NCBI GenBank assembly: GCA_002284875.1
Contig: CP015604.1
Span: forward strand, 1,240,001 to 1,304,000
DNA length: 64,000 bases
Direction: 5' to 3'
Source: Actinobacteria bacterium IMCC26103
GTDB taxonomy: Bacteria > Actinomycetota > Actinomycetes > Nanopelagicales > Nanopelagicaceae
Shown here: positions 26,019 to 34,562 of the stretch, piece after piece
Position numbering within the stretch: position 1 is the stretch's first letter
Layout: each line of letters starts with the position of its first letter
Made by a program: the position numbers and the translations under genes
Notes under the pieces: model-generated
What the model saw: the letters and a program-made list of their open reading frames with translations, nothing else
Told to the model about the DNA's origin: nothing
The model's database searches: none

Positions 26019-27680
26019 GTGAAGTCAGTCCGTAAATCTGGTTCATCGTTAATTGCCGCCCTCTTATTGGGTTCAGTTATTTCAGCAACTGTGGCCGAAG
26101 CCGGTGCGAAAATTCCTTCGACGGTTCCTTACTTCGGTCTCTATCTGACTGAAAGCTTTGACTTAAATGGCGAGCCGGATAATTTCTATGCCGATCCCAA
26201 CAACCCGGATTCAACAAAAATCCTTCGGTGTTCAAGTGTTGACGATGAAATTTGCACAAATGCAACGTCAGTCATGGTTATCCATAATCTTCCAACTTGC
26301 GTTATTGATTCATCATTTGATTGCATTAAATCAGTCTGGGCTATTGACCCTTCTGGTAAGAAAATAGAAGGACAATTTCTAAATTCCCTTCCAGTTAAAG
26401 GAACTACAGACCGTCCAGCAATTCCCTCTATGTTGCTATCGGCGACAAATGGGTTTGGTGGCCTTTGGAAGATTCCAGGTGTAGTAAATAGCGGTGGAAC
26501 TGAAAACTATTTTGTTTCCACTCGCATCAGCTCTTGGAATGAAAAAGCTGTGGGACAGAAATTGAGCACAACTCAATATTATTATGGCCAAGTTAGTTCA
26601 GGAATCATCCCTGTTAAGCCGGTTAGCGGAAATTATTCACCAGTGAATTCACGTATTAGTTGGGGTCGAGATATGACAACAACAAATACACCACCAACTT
26701 ATACGCCGCAAAAAGAGCGTTGTACTGTTGTCGACACTGGCGTGTGCCAACTTCCTCAAGACTTTCCCGATGGATACCGATTTGGAATGTCCGTTCAGCT
26801 TGCTCAGAAGGTAAGCGGTTGGTTTCACGGACGTATCGCACTTCCGCTCATTAGCGTTAGCCCCGATGGTAAAGGTCAAATTGTTAGTATCGAAGCTGAG
26901 CCTGTAAAGATTTCAACTCTCGACTTCACAATTCCGAATGCGCAGATACCCGAATCCGTAAGAAAAGTTATCTTTAACGGCTCTGACTGGGGTGTTATGG
27001 GTGCTGATAACGGCGGTGAGCAAACAATGCTTAACGGTCTCTCAGATCCACTCACTATGCAGATCATGAACGATATGTTGCCGACTATTGGAGATAAGGC
27101 CACTAAGACTTCGCAATATTGGTCATACAGCGCGCTAAATACGTGGCAGAACCCAGAGATTCAAAAGTGCACTAAGTCGAAAGACGAACTCGGTGGAGTC
27201 GTGACGACTAATGCGCTCACATATAGCGCCGGACCACCTATTTATAACAAGTCCACTGGATCACTCGAATATAAAGTTGCATCTCCACACTTCGAAGCAA
27301 GTGGTGCTGTGGCACTTGGAAGCTATGACCTAGTAATTAATAGCACTGTTGCCCGCTGTATCTACGAATTCTCAAGCGCACCAATTCAAGCTGAAATCTC
27401 AGTTACAACTTCTGACGGTGAGAAGAAAGTTGCAACCACTGTCGTCAATGAGAAGAACGGCTGGTTATATCTATCAGCTAAGGGATTTACCTTCTCCTCT
27501 CCTACGATCAATGTGAAGTTATCGCAGGAGAAAGTAGTTGCTCCAACTCCTTCTGCGACTCCGGTTGCAACGGTAACTGTTGTGAAGAAATCGGTCACAA
27601 TCACCTGTGTTAAAGGCAAAACCACTAAGAAAGTAAGTGGAACTAGCCCTAAGTGCCCAGCAGGATATAAAAAGAAGTAA
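26019..27680 (+). CDS. Large secreted protein of unknown function with C-terminal CVKG/KCPxGY tail
   Basis: This 553-residue protein has a signal peptide (KSVRKSGSSLIAALLLGSVI, cleavage near AEAGA) and no recognisable catalytic domain. I chose GTG 26019 because GGAG lies six bases upstream; ATG 26007 would add four residues. The body has scattered cysteines, probably disulfide-bonded after export, and beta-rich stretches with Ig-like flavour near the C-terminus (VTTSDGEKKVATTVV). A Pro/Thr-rich linker (VAPTPSATPVATVTVV) leads to a 28-residue tail, TITCVKGKTTKKV...KCPAGYKKK, like that of the binding protein at 3444-4874. A surface or envelope role is likely, but the function is unknown. Confidence 0.8.
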   Translation: MKSVRKSGSSLIAALLLGSVISATVAEAGAKIPSTVPYFGLYLTESFDLNGEPDNFYADPNNPDSTKILRCSSVDDEICTNATSVMVIHNLPTCVIDSSFDCIKSVWAIDPSGKKIEGQFLNSLPVKGTTDRPAIPSMLLSATNGFGGLWKIPGVVNSGGTENYFVSTRISSWNEKAVGQKLSTTQYYYGQVSSGIIPVKPVSGNYSPVNSRISWGRDMTTTNTPPTYTPQKERCTVVDTGVCQLPQDFPDGYRFGMSVQLAQKVSGWFHGRIALPLISVSPDGKGQIVSIEAEPVKISTLDFTIPNAQIPESVRKVIFNGSDWGVMGADNGGEQTMLNGLSDPLTMQIMNDMLPTIGDKATKTSQYWSYSALNTWQNPEIQKCTKSKDELGGVVTTNALTYSAGPPIYNKSTGSLEYKVASPHFEASGAVALGSYDLVINSTVARCIYEFSSAPIQAEISVTTSDGEKKVATTVVNEKNGWLYLSAKGFTFSSPTINVKLSQEKVVAPTPSATPVATVTVVKKSVTITCVKGKTTKKVSGTSPKCPAGYKKK

Positions 27681-27715
27681 GCCTTACACTTACGTCATTC
27701 TTTTAGGAGGCGTAA

Positions 27716-29308
27716 GTGGCGACATTCTTTAGCGGTGGCACGATCTGGTGTGGTGCTGGCTGTGTTGCCCAAACACTGCGCATTGAATCTGGCGTTGTTA
27801 CTGAGATAAATGGTGTTGCCGCAACTGGTGATGAGATCGTTGATCTGCAAGCTGGATTTCTAGCGCCGGCATTTATGGATGGACATGCGCATCCTTTATT
27901 CGGTGGACGTGAGGCTCAAGGGCCTTTAGTAAATGGTTTGCAGACAGTGTCTGAAATGGTGGCAGAAGTTAAACGCTTTGCAGATAGCAATCCCAATACG
28001 CCTTGGATTATTGGTGGAGCATATGAAGCAGCTGCTGTTGGTGGTGGAGATTTTCTGGCTAGTTGGCTAGATGCTGTAGTTAGCGATCGTCCAGTTGTTC
28101 TGCAAGCTGTTGATCACCATACGATCTGGGTAAATAGCAAAGCGATTGAAATCGCAGGAATTACCGCGGCAACGCCTGATCCTGATGGCGGATCAATTGC
28201 GCGAAATCCTGATGGAACAGCACGTGGCACGTTGCGTGAGCCATCTGCGATGGATTTAATTATGAAACATGCCCCAGAGCGCACTCTGGATGAAGATATT
28301 GCGGCGATTGCTTGGGCATCAGATAGATATCTAGAAAGTGGCGTGACTGCGGCAACTGATGCGTGGGTGGAACCCGGAATGGCAGAGGCCTACATCGCAG
28401 CTGATAAATCTGGTGCTTTGAAGATAGATATGAATCTATTCTTCTTGGCCCAGCGTGATTCTTGGCGTGATCGCATTTCTTACTTTGCAAAACTACGTAA
28501 AGAGATTGAATCTTTAGGCGCTGGGTCAAAGCTTGCTGCAAAAACTATAAAGATTATTGGCGATGGCGCATTATCTGCTGGTACTGCTGCTGTGTTAGCG
28601 CCTTACCTAGATGATCCAACTTCCAAGGGCTTATTGATTTGGGAAGATGACGAGCTATTGGATGCGGCAGTTACCTTTGATGCCGCCGGTTATCAATTAC
28701 ATATGCATGCCATTGGGGATGCGGCAGTGCGCCAGGCGCTAGATACGATTGAAAAAATGATGGCGGTTAATCCAAAATGGGATCGTCGCCCGGTAATTGC
28801 ACATGCGCAGTTGATAGATGCTGCCGATATGCCGCGCTTTGCAGCTTTAGGTGTGATTGCAAATTACCAACCGCTTTGGACTTATTTGGATCCGATGAAT
28901 AAAGAGTTAATTGCACCTCGTTTAGGAGATGCGCGAAATGCGCAGCAATATCAATTAGCGTCGATGGTGAAATCTGGGGCGCGACTTAGTTACGGCAGCG
29001 ATTGGCCCGTTACTTCGTACATTCCGCTGTTAGCGCTGGCTGTGCCAACGCATCGCCAATCACCGGATCGTTATCCGAAAGATGGTTGGAGTCCGCAGGA
29101 AGCGATAACTGTTGAAGAGAGTCTGAGTTTCTATACCGCAGGTGTGGCCTATCAATGCTTCAACGAAAAGCGTTTTGGGCAGATCGCCGTTGGCGCGCAG
29201 GCTGATCTAATGGTTCTGGCTAGTAATCCAATAGAGGTAGCACCTCATGATGTGGCGGGGATCAAGATTTTAGGCGTTTATAAGAACGGGGTTGCCGTCA
29301 TAGGATGA
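27716..29308 (+). CDS. YtcJ-like metal-dependent amidohydrolase
   Basis: This 530-residue amidohydrolase of the YtcJ/AepA group has the metal motif MDGHAHPLFGG near the N-terminus, KIIGDGALSAGTAAV in the middle, LHMHAIGDAAV, and the Asp-containing SYGSDWPVTS. The family includes N-substituted formamide deformylase, but most members have unknown substrates. It starts at GTG 27716 behind an AGGAGG site (27705-27710). A 7-base inverted repeat (27688-27694 with 27711-27717) flanks that site. It may form an operon with the two inositol-pathway genes that follow four bases later. Confidence 0.85.
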   Translation: MATFFSGGTIWCGAGCVAQTLRIESGVVTEINGVAATGDEIVDLQAGFLAPAFMDGHAHPLFGGREAQGPLVNGLQTVSEMVAEVKRFADSNPNTPWIIGGAYEAAAVGGGDFLASWLDAVVSDRPVVLQAVDHHTIWVNSKAIEIAGITAATPDPDGGSIARNPDGTARGTLREPSAMDLIMKHAPERTLDEDIAAIAWASDRYLESGVTAATDAWVEPGMAEAYIAADKSGALKIDMNLFFLAQRDSWRDRISYFAKLRKEIESLGAGSKLAAKTIKIIGDGALSAGTAAVLAPYLDDPTSKGLLIWEDDELLDAAVTFDAAGYQLHMHAIGDAAVRQALDTIEKMMAVNPKWDRRPVIAHAQLIDAADMPRFAALGVIANYQPLWTYLDPMNKELIAPRLGDARNAQQYQLASMVKSGARLSYGSDWPVTSYIPLLALAVPTHRQSPDRYPKDGWSPQEAITVEESLSFYTAGVAYQCFNEKRFGQIAVGAQADLMVLASNPIEVAPHDVAGIKILGVYKNGVAVIG

Positions 29309-29312
29309 GCCT

Positions 29313-30803
29313 ATGACTACCACCGTAAACCACTGGATCGACAATAAAGAGTTTGTAAGCACATCAGGTCGTACCGCACCTGTTTATGACCCAGCACTGG
29401 GTGTTGAAACAAAGCGTGTGGCACTTGCAAACGGTGCTGAGATAAACGCGGCGATTGCAGCGGCTAAGAAAGCATTTCCAGGTTGGTCAAAGACTTCACT
29501 TGCCGCGCGCCAGCAAGTTATCTTTAAATTTCGCGAGCTATTAAATGCTAAAAAAGGCGAGCTAGCAGAGATCATCACCAGCGAACACGGCAAAGTTTTA
29601 TCTGATGCCCTTGGCGAAATTACACGTGGTCAAGAAGTAGTCGAATTTGCAGTTGGTATGCCACAACTCATTAAGGGTTACTACTCAGAAAATGTTTCAA
29701 CCGGTGTTGATGTTTACTCAACTCGCCAAGCACTTGGCGTTGTTGGAATCATCTCCCCCTTTAACTTTCCTGCGATGGTGCCGATGTGGTTCTTCCCTAT
29801 CGCAATCGCCGCCGGCAATACCGTTGTCTTAAAGCCATCGGAGAAAGATCCATCGGCTGCGATCTGGGTCGGCAAACTTTGGAAAGAAGCGGGCTTGCCA
29901 GATGGCGTATTTAACGTTTTAAATGGCGATAAAGAATCAGTAGATGGCTTATTGCATTCACCTGATGTGGAAGCGATTTCATTTGTTGGCTCAACTCCGA
30001 TTGCGCGCTATATCTACGAAGAATGCGCCAAGGCTGGCAAGCGGGTGCAATCACTCGGTGGCGCCAAGAACCATATGTTGGTCCTGCCCGATGCTGATCT
30101 TGAACTTGTTGCAGATTCTGCAATTAATGCCGGTTTTGGTTCTGCCGGAGAACGCTGCATGGCGATCTCAGTTGTTGTTGCCGTTGAACCAGTTGCCGAT
30201 GCGCTAATTGAAAAGATTGTCTCCCGCATGGATAAATTGCGCACTGGTGATGGTCGCCGCGGCTGCGATATGGGTCCACTAGTTACCAAAGAACACCGCG
30301 ATAAAGTCGCCGGTTATATCGATGTTGCTATTAAAGATGGCGCAAAGGTTGTCGTAGATGGCCGAGGCGTTAAAGCAGATGGTGAGCCTGCCGGTTTCTG
30401 GCTTGGGCCAACCTTGATCGATAACGTGCCAACTACATCTAGCGTTTATAAGGATGAGATCTTCGGACCTGTCCTATCTATTGTGCGCGTTAAGAGCTAT
30501 GACGAAGGTGTTTCACTAATTAATAGCGGTGCTTTCGGAAATGGAACTGCCATCTTTACCAACGATGGTGGAGCTGCGCGTCGCTTCCAGAACGAAATAC
30601 AAGTTGGCATGGTCGGCATCAACGTTCCAATTCCAGTACCAGTTGCCTATTATTCATTCGGTGGCTGGAAGCAATCACTATTTGGCGATACCAAAGCACA
30701 TGGCGAAGAAGGCGTTCACTTCTTTACCCGTGGCAAGGCGATCACCAGTCGTTGGCTTGATCCAAGCCATGGCGGTATCAACCTTGGTTTCCCACAGAAT
30801 TAA
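29313..30803 (+). CDS. CoA-acylating (methyl)malonate-semialdehyde dehydrogenase
   Basis: This 496-residue aldehyde dehydrogenase belongs to the MmsA/IolA group, which converts malonate or methylmalonate semialdehyde to acetyl- or propionyl-CoA with release of CO2. The signature is clear: VGIISPFNFPAMVPMWF, QSLGGAKNHMLVLPD and the catalytic Cys in GSAGERCMAIS. IolA acts last in myo-inositol breakdown and MmsA in valine breakdown; the IolD gene next door favours inositol. It acts in the cytoplasm. Confidence 0.9.
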   Translation: MTTTVNHWIDNKEFVSTSGRTAPVYDPALGVETKRVALANGAEINAAIAAAKKAFPGWSKTSLAARQQVIFKFRELLNAKKGELAEIITSEHGKVLSDALGEITRGQEVVEFAVGMPQLIKGYYSENVSTGVDVYSTRQALGVVGIISPFNFPAMVPMWFFPIAIAAGNTVVLKPSEKDPSAAIWVGKLWKEAGLPDGVFNVLNGDKESVDGLLHSPDVEAISFVGSTPIARYIYEECAKAGKRVQSLGGAKNHMLVLPDADLELVADSAINAGFGSAGERCMAISVVVAVEPVADALIEKIVSRMDKLRTGDGRRGCDMGPLVTKEHRDKVAGYIDVAIKDGAKVVVDGRGVKADGEPAGFWLGPTLIDNVPTTSSVYKDEIFGPVLSIVRVKSYDEGVSLINSGAFGNGTAIFTNDGGAARRFQNEIQVGMVGINVPIPVPVAYYSFGGWKQSLFGDTKAHGEEGVHFFTRGKAITSRWLDPSHGGINLGFPQN

Positions 30804-30838
30804 ATCGACTTCGTTAGCTTAGAAAGGCGAAAGTAATT

Positions 30839-32758
30839 ATGGCCACTCGCAAGATGAGCGTGGGACAGGCGATCATTGAATTCCTTTCACATCAGTACAC
30901 CGTCGATGGCGATCATCGCGAACGCACAATCCAGGGCGTCTTTGGAATCTTTGGCCACGGAAATGTTGCTGGAATAGGACAGGCGTTAAAGCAGCTTTCA
31001 ACAACTGATCCAGGGCTAATGCCATATCACCAAGCGCGCAATGAGCAAGCAATGGTTCACGAATCATCTGCCTTTGCACGTATGAAGCGTCGCCGCGCAA
31101 CATTTGCTTGCGCATCATCTGTGGGTCCTGGCGCTACAAATATGTTGACTGGCGCAGCAGTTGCAACAACGAATCGCTTACCTGTTCTTTTATTTCCGGC
31201 AGATACCTTTGCAAATCGCGTCTCAGATCCAGTACTGCAGCAACTAGAACAACCGTATGACCTATCTATCTCAGTAAATGATGCCTTTAAGCCACTGTCT
31301 AAATTCTTTGACCGCATCAATCGCCCAGAACAACTCTTTAGTTCACTACTTGGCGCAATGCGCGTATTAACTGATCCAGCTGAAACTGGCGCTGTAACTA
31401 TCTGTCTTCCAGAAGATGTGCAGGCTGAAACTATTGAAGTTCCGGAAGAATTTTTAGCCGATCGCGAATGGCATATCCGCCGGCCTCGTCCAGATATCGG
31501 AATCTGCGCAGTTGCAGCACGCGCCATCGCTAAATCAAAAAAGCCTTTTATCGTTGCAGGTGGCGGAGTTATTTACTCTGATGCGCACGATGCGCTGGCT
31601 AAATTTGTGGAAGCAACTGGAATTCCAGTTGGCGTTTCTCAAGCCGGAATGGGCTCCCTTGCCTGGGATCACCCACAAATGTGTGGCTCAGTTGGCGCAA
31701 CCGGTACGACTGCTTCTAATCGCCTGGCCAAAGAAGCAGATTTAGTTATCGGTATCGGAACTCGCTATAGCGATTTCACAACTGCATCGCGCAGTATCTT
31801 TCAAAACCCTGATGTGAAATTTATCAATATAAATGTCACCGCCTTTGATGCCTTTAAACATGGCAGCGCGATTCCAATAGTCGCAGATGCCCGAACTGCT
31901 CTAGAAGAGCTCACTACTGAACTCTCTAAATTTAAGGTAACCGCCGATTACGCAAAGCAGATTGCAGATGAGAATAAGCAATGGGATGCCATCGTTGATG
32001 CCGCCTTTATTGATCAAAAGTTGGCTAAGCCCAGCCAGAGTGAAATCATCGGCGCAGTTCTAGCAGCTACTGATCCGCGCGATGTTTTAGTTGGCGCAGC
32101 AGGTTCACTTCCTGGCGATCTTCACAAGCTATGGCGCGTGCGCGATCCCCTTGGTTATCACATGGAATATGCCTTCTCTTGCATGGGTTATGAAATCGCC
32201 GCTGGCTTGGGCGTGGCCCGAGCAGATTCTTCTCGTACACCAGTTGTAATGATGGGCGATGGTTCATATCTAATGATGCATACCGAACTTGTGACAGCAG
32301 TTGCCGAAGGTCTGAAATTCATAGTTGTTCTCGTGCAGAACCATGGCTTTGCCTCCATTGGCCATCTCTCTGAAGATATTGGCTCACAAAGATATGGAAC
32401 TAAATATCGCTTCCGTGACTCAAAATCCAATAACCACGAAGCAGGCGATGTACTGCCAGTTGATCTAGCAACTAATGCTGAAAGCCTTGGAATGAACGTT
32501 ATTCGCATTGCCGAAAGCTCAAGTGCAATCGCTGATTTATCTGCGGCAATGAAAGTTGCTAAGGCCCATCCAACTGCGACGCTGATTCATATCAATAGCG
32601 ATCCATTGCTATATGCACCAGGTGGCGAGGCATGGTGGGAAGTTCCGATCCCAGAAATTTCAACTTTAGAGTCAACCCAGAAGGCCTACGCTAATTACAC
32701 GCAGGCACGTAAAGCGCAGAAGAAGTATTTAGGTAAAGGTTCTAGCGAACGTAATTAA
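30839..32758 (+). CDS. iolD: 3D-trihydroxycyclohexane-1,2-dione acylhydrolase (inositol pathway)
   Basis: This 639-residue thiamine-diphosphate enzyme opens the ring in myo-inositol catabolism, giving 5-deoxyglucuronate. It has the N-terminal pyrimidine-binding domain with GIFGHGNVAGIGQAL, a central domain, and the C-terminal cofactor-binding segment VVMMGDGSYLMMHTELVTAV. Length and motifs match IolD. It follows the dehydrogenase by 35 bases with its own ribosome-binding site. The other inositol genes are not in this window. Its last bases overlap the convergent gene by four. Confidence 0.92.
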   Translation: MATRKMSVGQAIIEFLSHQYTVDGDHRERTIQGVFGIFGHGNVAGIGQALKQLSTTDPGLMPYHQARNEQAMVHESSAFARMKRRRATFACASSVGPGATNMLTGAAVATTNRLPVLLFPADTFANRVSDPVLQQLEQPYDLSISVNDAFKPLSKFFDRINRPEQLFSSLLGAMRVLTDPAETGAVTICLPEDVQAETIEVPEEFLADREWHIRRPRPDIGICAVAARAIAKSKKPFIVAGGGVIYSDAHDALAKFVEATGIPVGVSQAGMGSLAWDHPQMCGSVGATGTTASNRLAKEADLVIGIGTRYSDFTTASRSIFQNPDVKFININVTAFDAFKHGSAIPIVADARTALEELTTELSKFKVTADYAKQIADENKQWDAIVDAAFIDQKLAKPSQSEIIGAVLAATDPRDVLVGAAGSLPGDLHKLWRVRDPLGYHMEYAFSCMGYEIAAGLGVARADSSRTPVVMMGDGSYLMMHTELVTAVAEGLKFIVVLVQNHGFASIGHLSEDIGSQRYGTKYRFRDSKSNNHEAGDVLPVDLATNAESLGMNVIRIAESSSAIADLSAAMKVAKAHPTATLIHINSDPLLYAPGGEAWWEVPIPEISTLESTQKAYANYTQARKAQKKYLGKGSSERN

Positions 32759-33243
32759 ACGTAGGTTACTTCGCGGAAAGATCGCTTGATCGAAAGCGTG
32801 TACTTGTCATCTTTGGGATCTGCGACGCGGAAGAAACAAAAAATCTTCTTGCCATACTTCTTCTCTTCCGCTCCTGGATCAGGAAAGAAGTAACCGTAGG
32901 TAAGAGTTGGTGGCAGATCCTTCTGCCCCGTTAAAGTTGCGATCGCCGCGTTGTCGCAAGCAAGTCCTGCTTCCTTCTTTGCAGCATCAGAATTTAAATC
33001 TTTAGCTTTAATTAACCCGGTATAGAAAACTTCGTAGTGATGGGCTGCGGCGCAATTTGTTGAATATAGAGTCTTGTAATTTGTATCCGACCATTTACTT
33101 GGCTTTGTCGCCGATTTATTGGCGGCATAGCACCCGTTTTTTAGCTCGAGATAAAAGGTGCCTTTGCTCAAAGCTTGGGCTGAAGAGGCTCCCAAGATAA
33201 GAAATAGCGATATCGCAGTAGCTAGAAATTTGCGGCGACTCAT
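32755..33243 (-). CDS. Small secreted protein, possibly Septum_form-like
   Basis: This 162-residue protein has a clear signal peptide (RRKFLATAISLFLILGASS, cleavage after AQA near residue 24). The mature part contains NGCYAANK, a CAAAHHYEVFYTG segment and two further cysteines. The C...CxxxHxxEVF pattern resembles the actinobacterial Septum_form domain, found in small envelope proteins of poorly known role. The match is by eye and weak. It is a single gene convergent with iolD. Confidence 0.6.
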   Translation of the reverse strand: MSRRKFLATAISLFLILGASSAQALSKGTFYLELKNGCYAANKSATKPSKWSDTNYKTLYSTNCAAAHHYEVFYTGLIKAKDLNSDAAKKEAGLACDNAAIATLTGQKDLPPTLTYGYFFPDPGAEEKKYGKKIFCFFRVADPKDDKYTLSIKRSFREVTYV

Positions 33244-33423
33244 AGGCTCAATCTTATGACCTCAACCTCTAGTTGATGGTTGAAGTTAATCAAATCGTAA
33301 TAGAAATTAATTCATTGCTAACGGCGCGTGAATAGCAGATTGCCAGCGCTCGGATAGTCTTCGCGTACAAACGTTTTGTAGGCCGATTGCCCTAATTGGC
33401 CGCGTCTAAATAAGGAGCTCCAC
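33244..33423 (+). promoter_or_regulatory. Upstream region of the nucleoside-importer operon
   Basis: This 180-base region must hold the promoter for the binding-protein gene and, leftward, for the small secreted protein. An interrupted palindrome ACAAACGTTTTGT (33367-33379) could be an operator. AAGGAG (33412-33417) sits six bases before the TTG start. I see no convincing -35/-10 pair. Confidence 0.3.
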
Positions 33424-34458
33424 TTGATTAAGAGAATTTCAGCTGTAACAGCTGCACTCGCTCTTGCAACAGTTGGTTTCATTGTTCCAGCACAAGCTGC
33501 GACAACAGAAGCTGATTGCGGTACAGCCGGTGCATTCTGTGTTGGTCTCGTAACTGACCTCGGAAAAGTTGATGACAAGTCATTTAACCAATCTGCATGG
33601 GAAGGCGCTAAAGCTGGCGCTGCAAAGGCCGGCGGATTCGCTAAGTACATCGAAACAACAGATTCAAAAGACTATGCAAAGAACATGGCACTTTTCGCTG
33701 ATAAGGGTTACAACGTAATCGTAACTGTCGGCTTCTTGATGGGCGATGCAACAGCAGCTGCTGCTGTTAAGTACCCAAAGATCAAGTTCATTGGTGTTGA
33801 CCAGTTCAATGCTTCAACAGCAACAAATAACACAGGTTTGATCTTCGACGAAGATAAGGCTGGCTTCTTGGCCGGTTACCTTGCGGCATACCTAACCAAG
33901 ACTAATAAGGTCGGCGCAGTATTCGGTATGAAGGAAGTTCTTCCTGTTCGCAAGTTCGGTGAAGGATACGAAAACGGTATTGCATACGGAGCTAAAGAGC
34001 GCAGCAAGAAGATCAAGTCAACTGTTGTTTACCACGCAGCTGGCGATAACGCGTTCTCAGATCCAGCATGGGGTGCAACAACTGCTAACCAGCTACTTAC
34101 ACAGGGATATGACATTATCTTCGGTGCAGGTGGATCAACTGGTAACGGTGCACTAGGCAAGGTTGCACAAAAGGCTGGAGCGTTCTGTATCGGTGTTGAC
34201 ACTGATCAGTACTACACAGTTCCTGAAGCAAAGGCTTGTATCGTAACTTCAGCTGAGAAGAAGCTTTCTCTTGGAGTATCAACACTTATTGCTCAAGCAA
34301 AGGCTGGAACAATCAAGGGTGGAAACTTCACAGGTCAAGTTGGACTCTCACCATTCCACGATCTAGATTCAAAGGTTCCTGCAGTTGTTAAGGTTCGTTT
34401 GAAGAAGGTCACAACTGGCATTCTTGCTGGTTCAATCTCAACTGGCTTTAAGGGTTAA
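33424..34458 (+). CDS. BMP/PnrA-family nucleoside-binding protein
   Basis: This 344-residue protein belongs to the basic membrane protein family, which binds purine nucleosides for ABC import. It starts at TTG 33424 behind AAGGAG. The signal peptide ends at PAQA-ATTEADC; that cysteine does not sit in a proper lipobox, so the protein appears to be secreted without a lipid anchor. Family stretches include LVTDLGKVDDKSFNQSAWEG and FGAGGSTGNGALG. A strong hairpin terminator directly downstream should make it more abundant than the permeases that follow. Confidence 0.9.
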   Translation: MIKRISAVTAALALATVGFIVPAQAATTEADCGTAGAFCVGLVTDLGKVDDKSFNQSAWEGAKAGAAKAGGFAKYIETTDSKDYAKNMALFADKGYNVIVTVGFLMGDATAAAAVKYPKIKFIGVDQFNASTATNNTGLIFDEDKAGFLAGYLAAYLTKTNKVGAVFGMKEVLPVRKFGEGYENGIAYGAKERSKKIKSTVVYHAAGDNAFSDPAWGATTANQLLTQGYDIIFGAGGSTGNGALGKVAQKAGAFCIGVDTDQYYTVPEAKACIVTSAEKKLSLGVSTLIAQAKAGTIKGGNFTGQVGLSPFHDLDSKVPAVVKVRLKKVTTGILAGSISTGFKG

Positions 34459-34480
34459 TTAGAACTCTTAAACGTTAGTC

Positions 34481-34512
34481 AAAGAGCGGGTGTGCGAAAG
34501 CGCACCCGCTCT
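34481..34512 (+). terminator. Hairpin terminator/attenuator after the nucleoside-binding protein gene
   Basis: AAAGAGCGGGTG (34481-34492) pairs perfectly with CACCCGCTCTTT (34503-34514 region), followed by a T-rich run. It lies between the binding-protein gene and the permease genes on the same strand, so it probably causes partial termination and sets a high binding-protein to permease ratio. Confidence 0.75.
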
Positions 34513-34562
34513 TTCTTTTCTCGCCCTTTCATTATTCCTAAAAAGCAATAAGATATGGAATT

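Noticed and set aside
31057-31527. 156-codon minus-strand frame inside iolD
   Set aside because: The iolD protein is intact and typical through this region; the opposite frame is Arg/Ser-rich shadow sequence.
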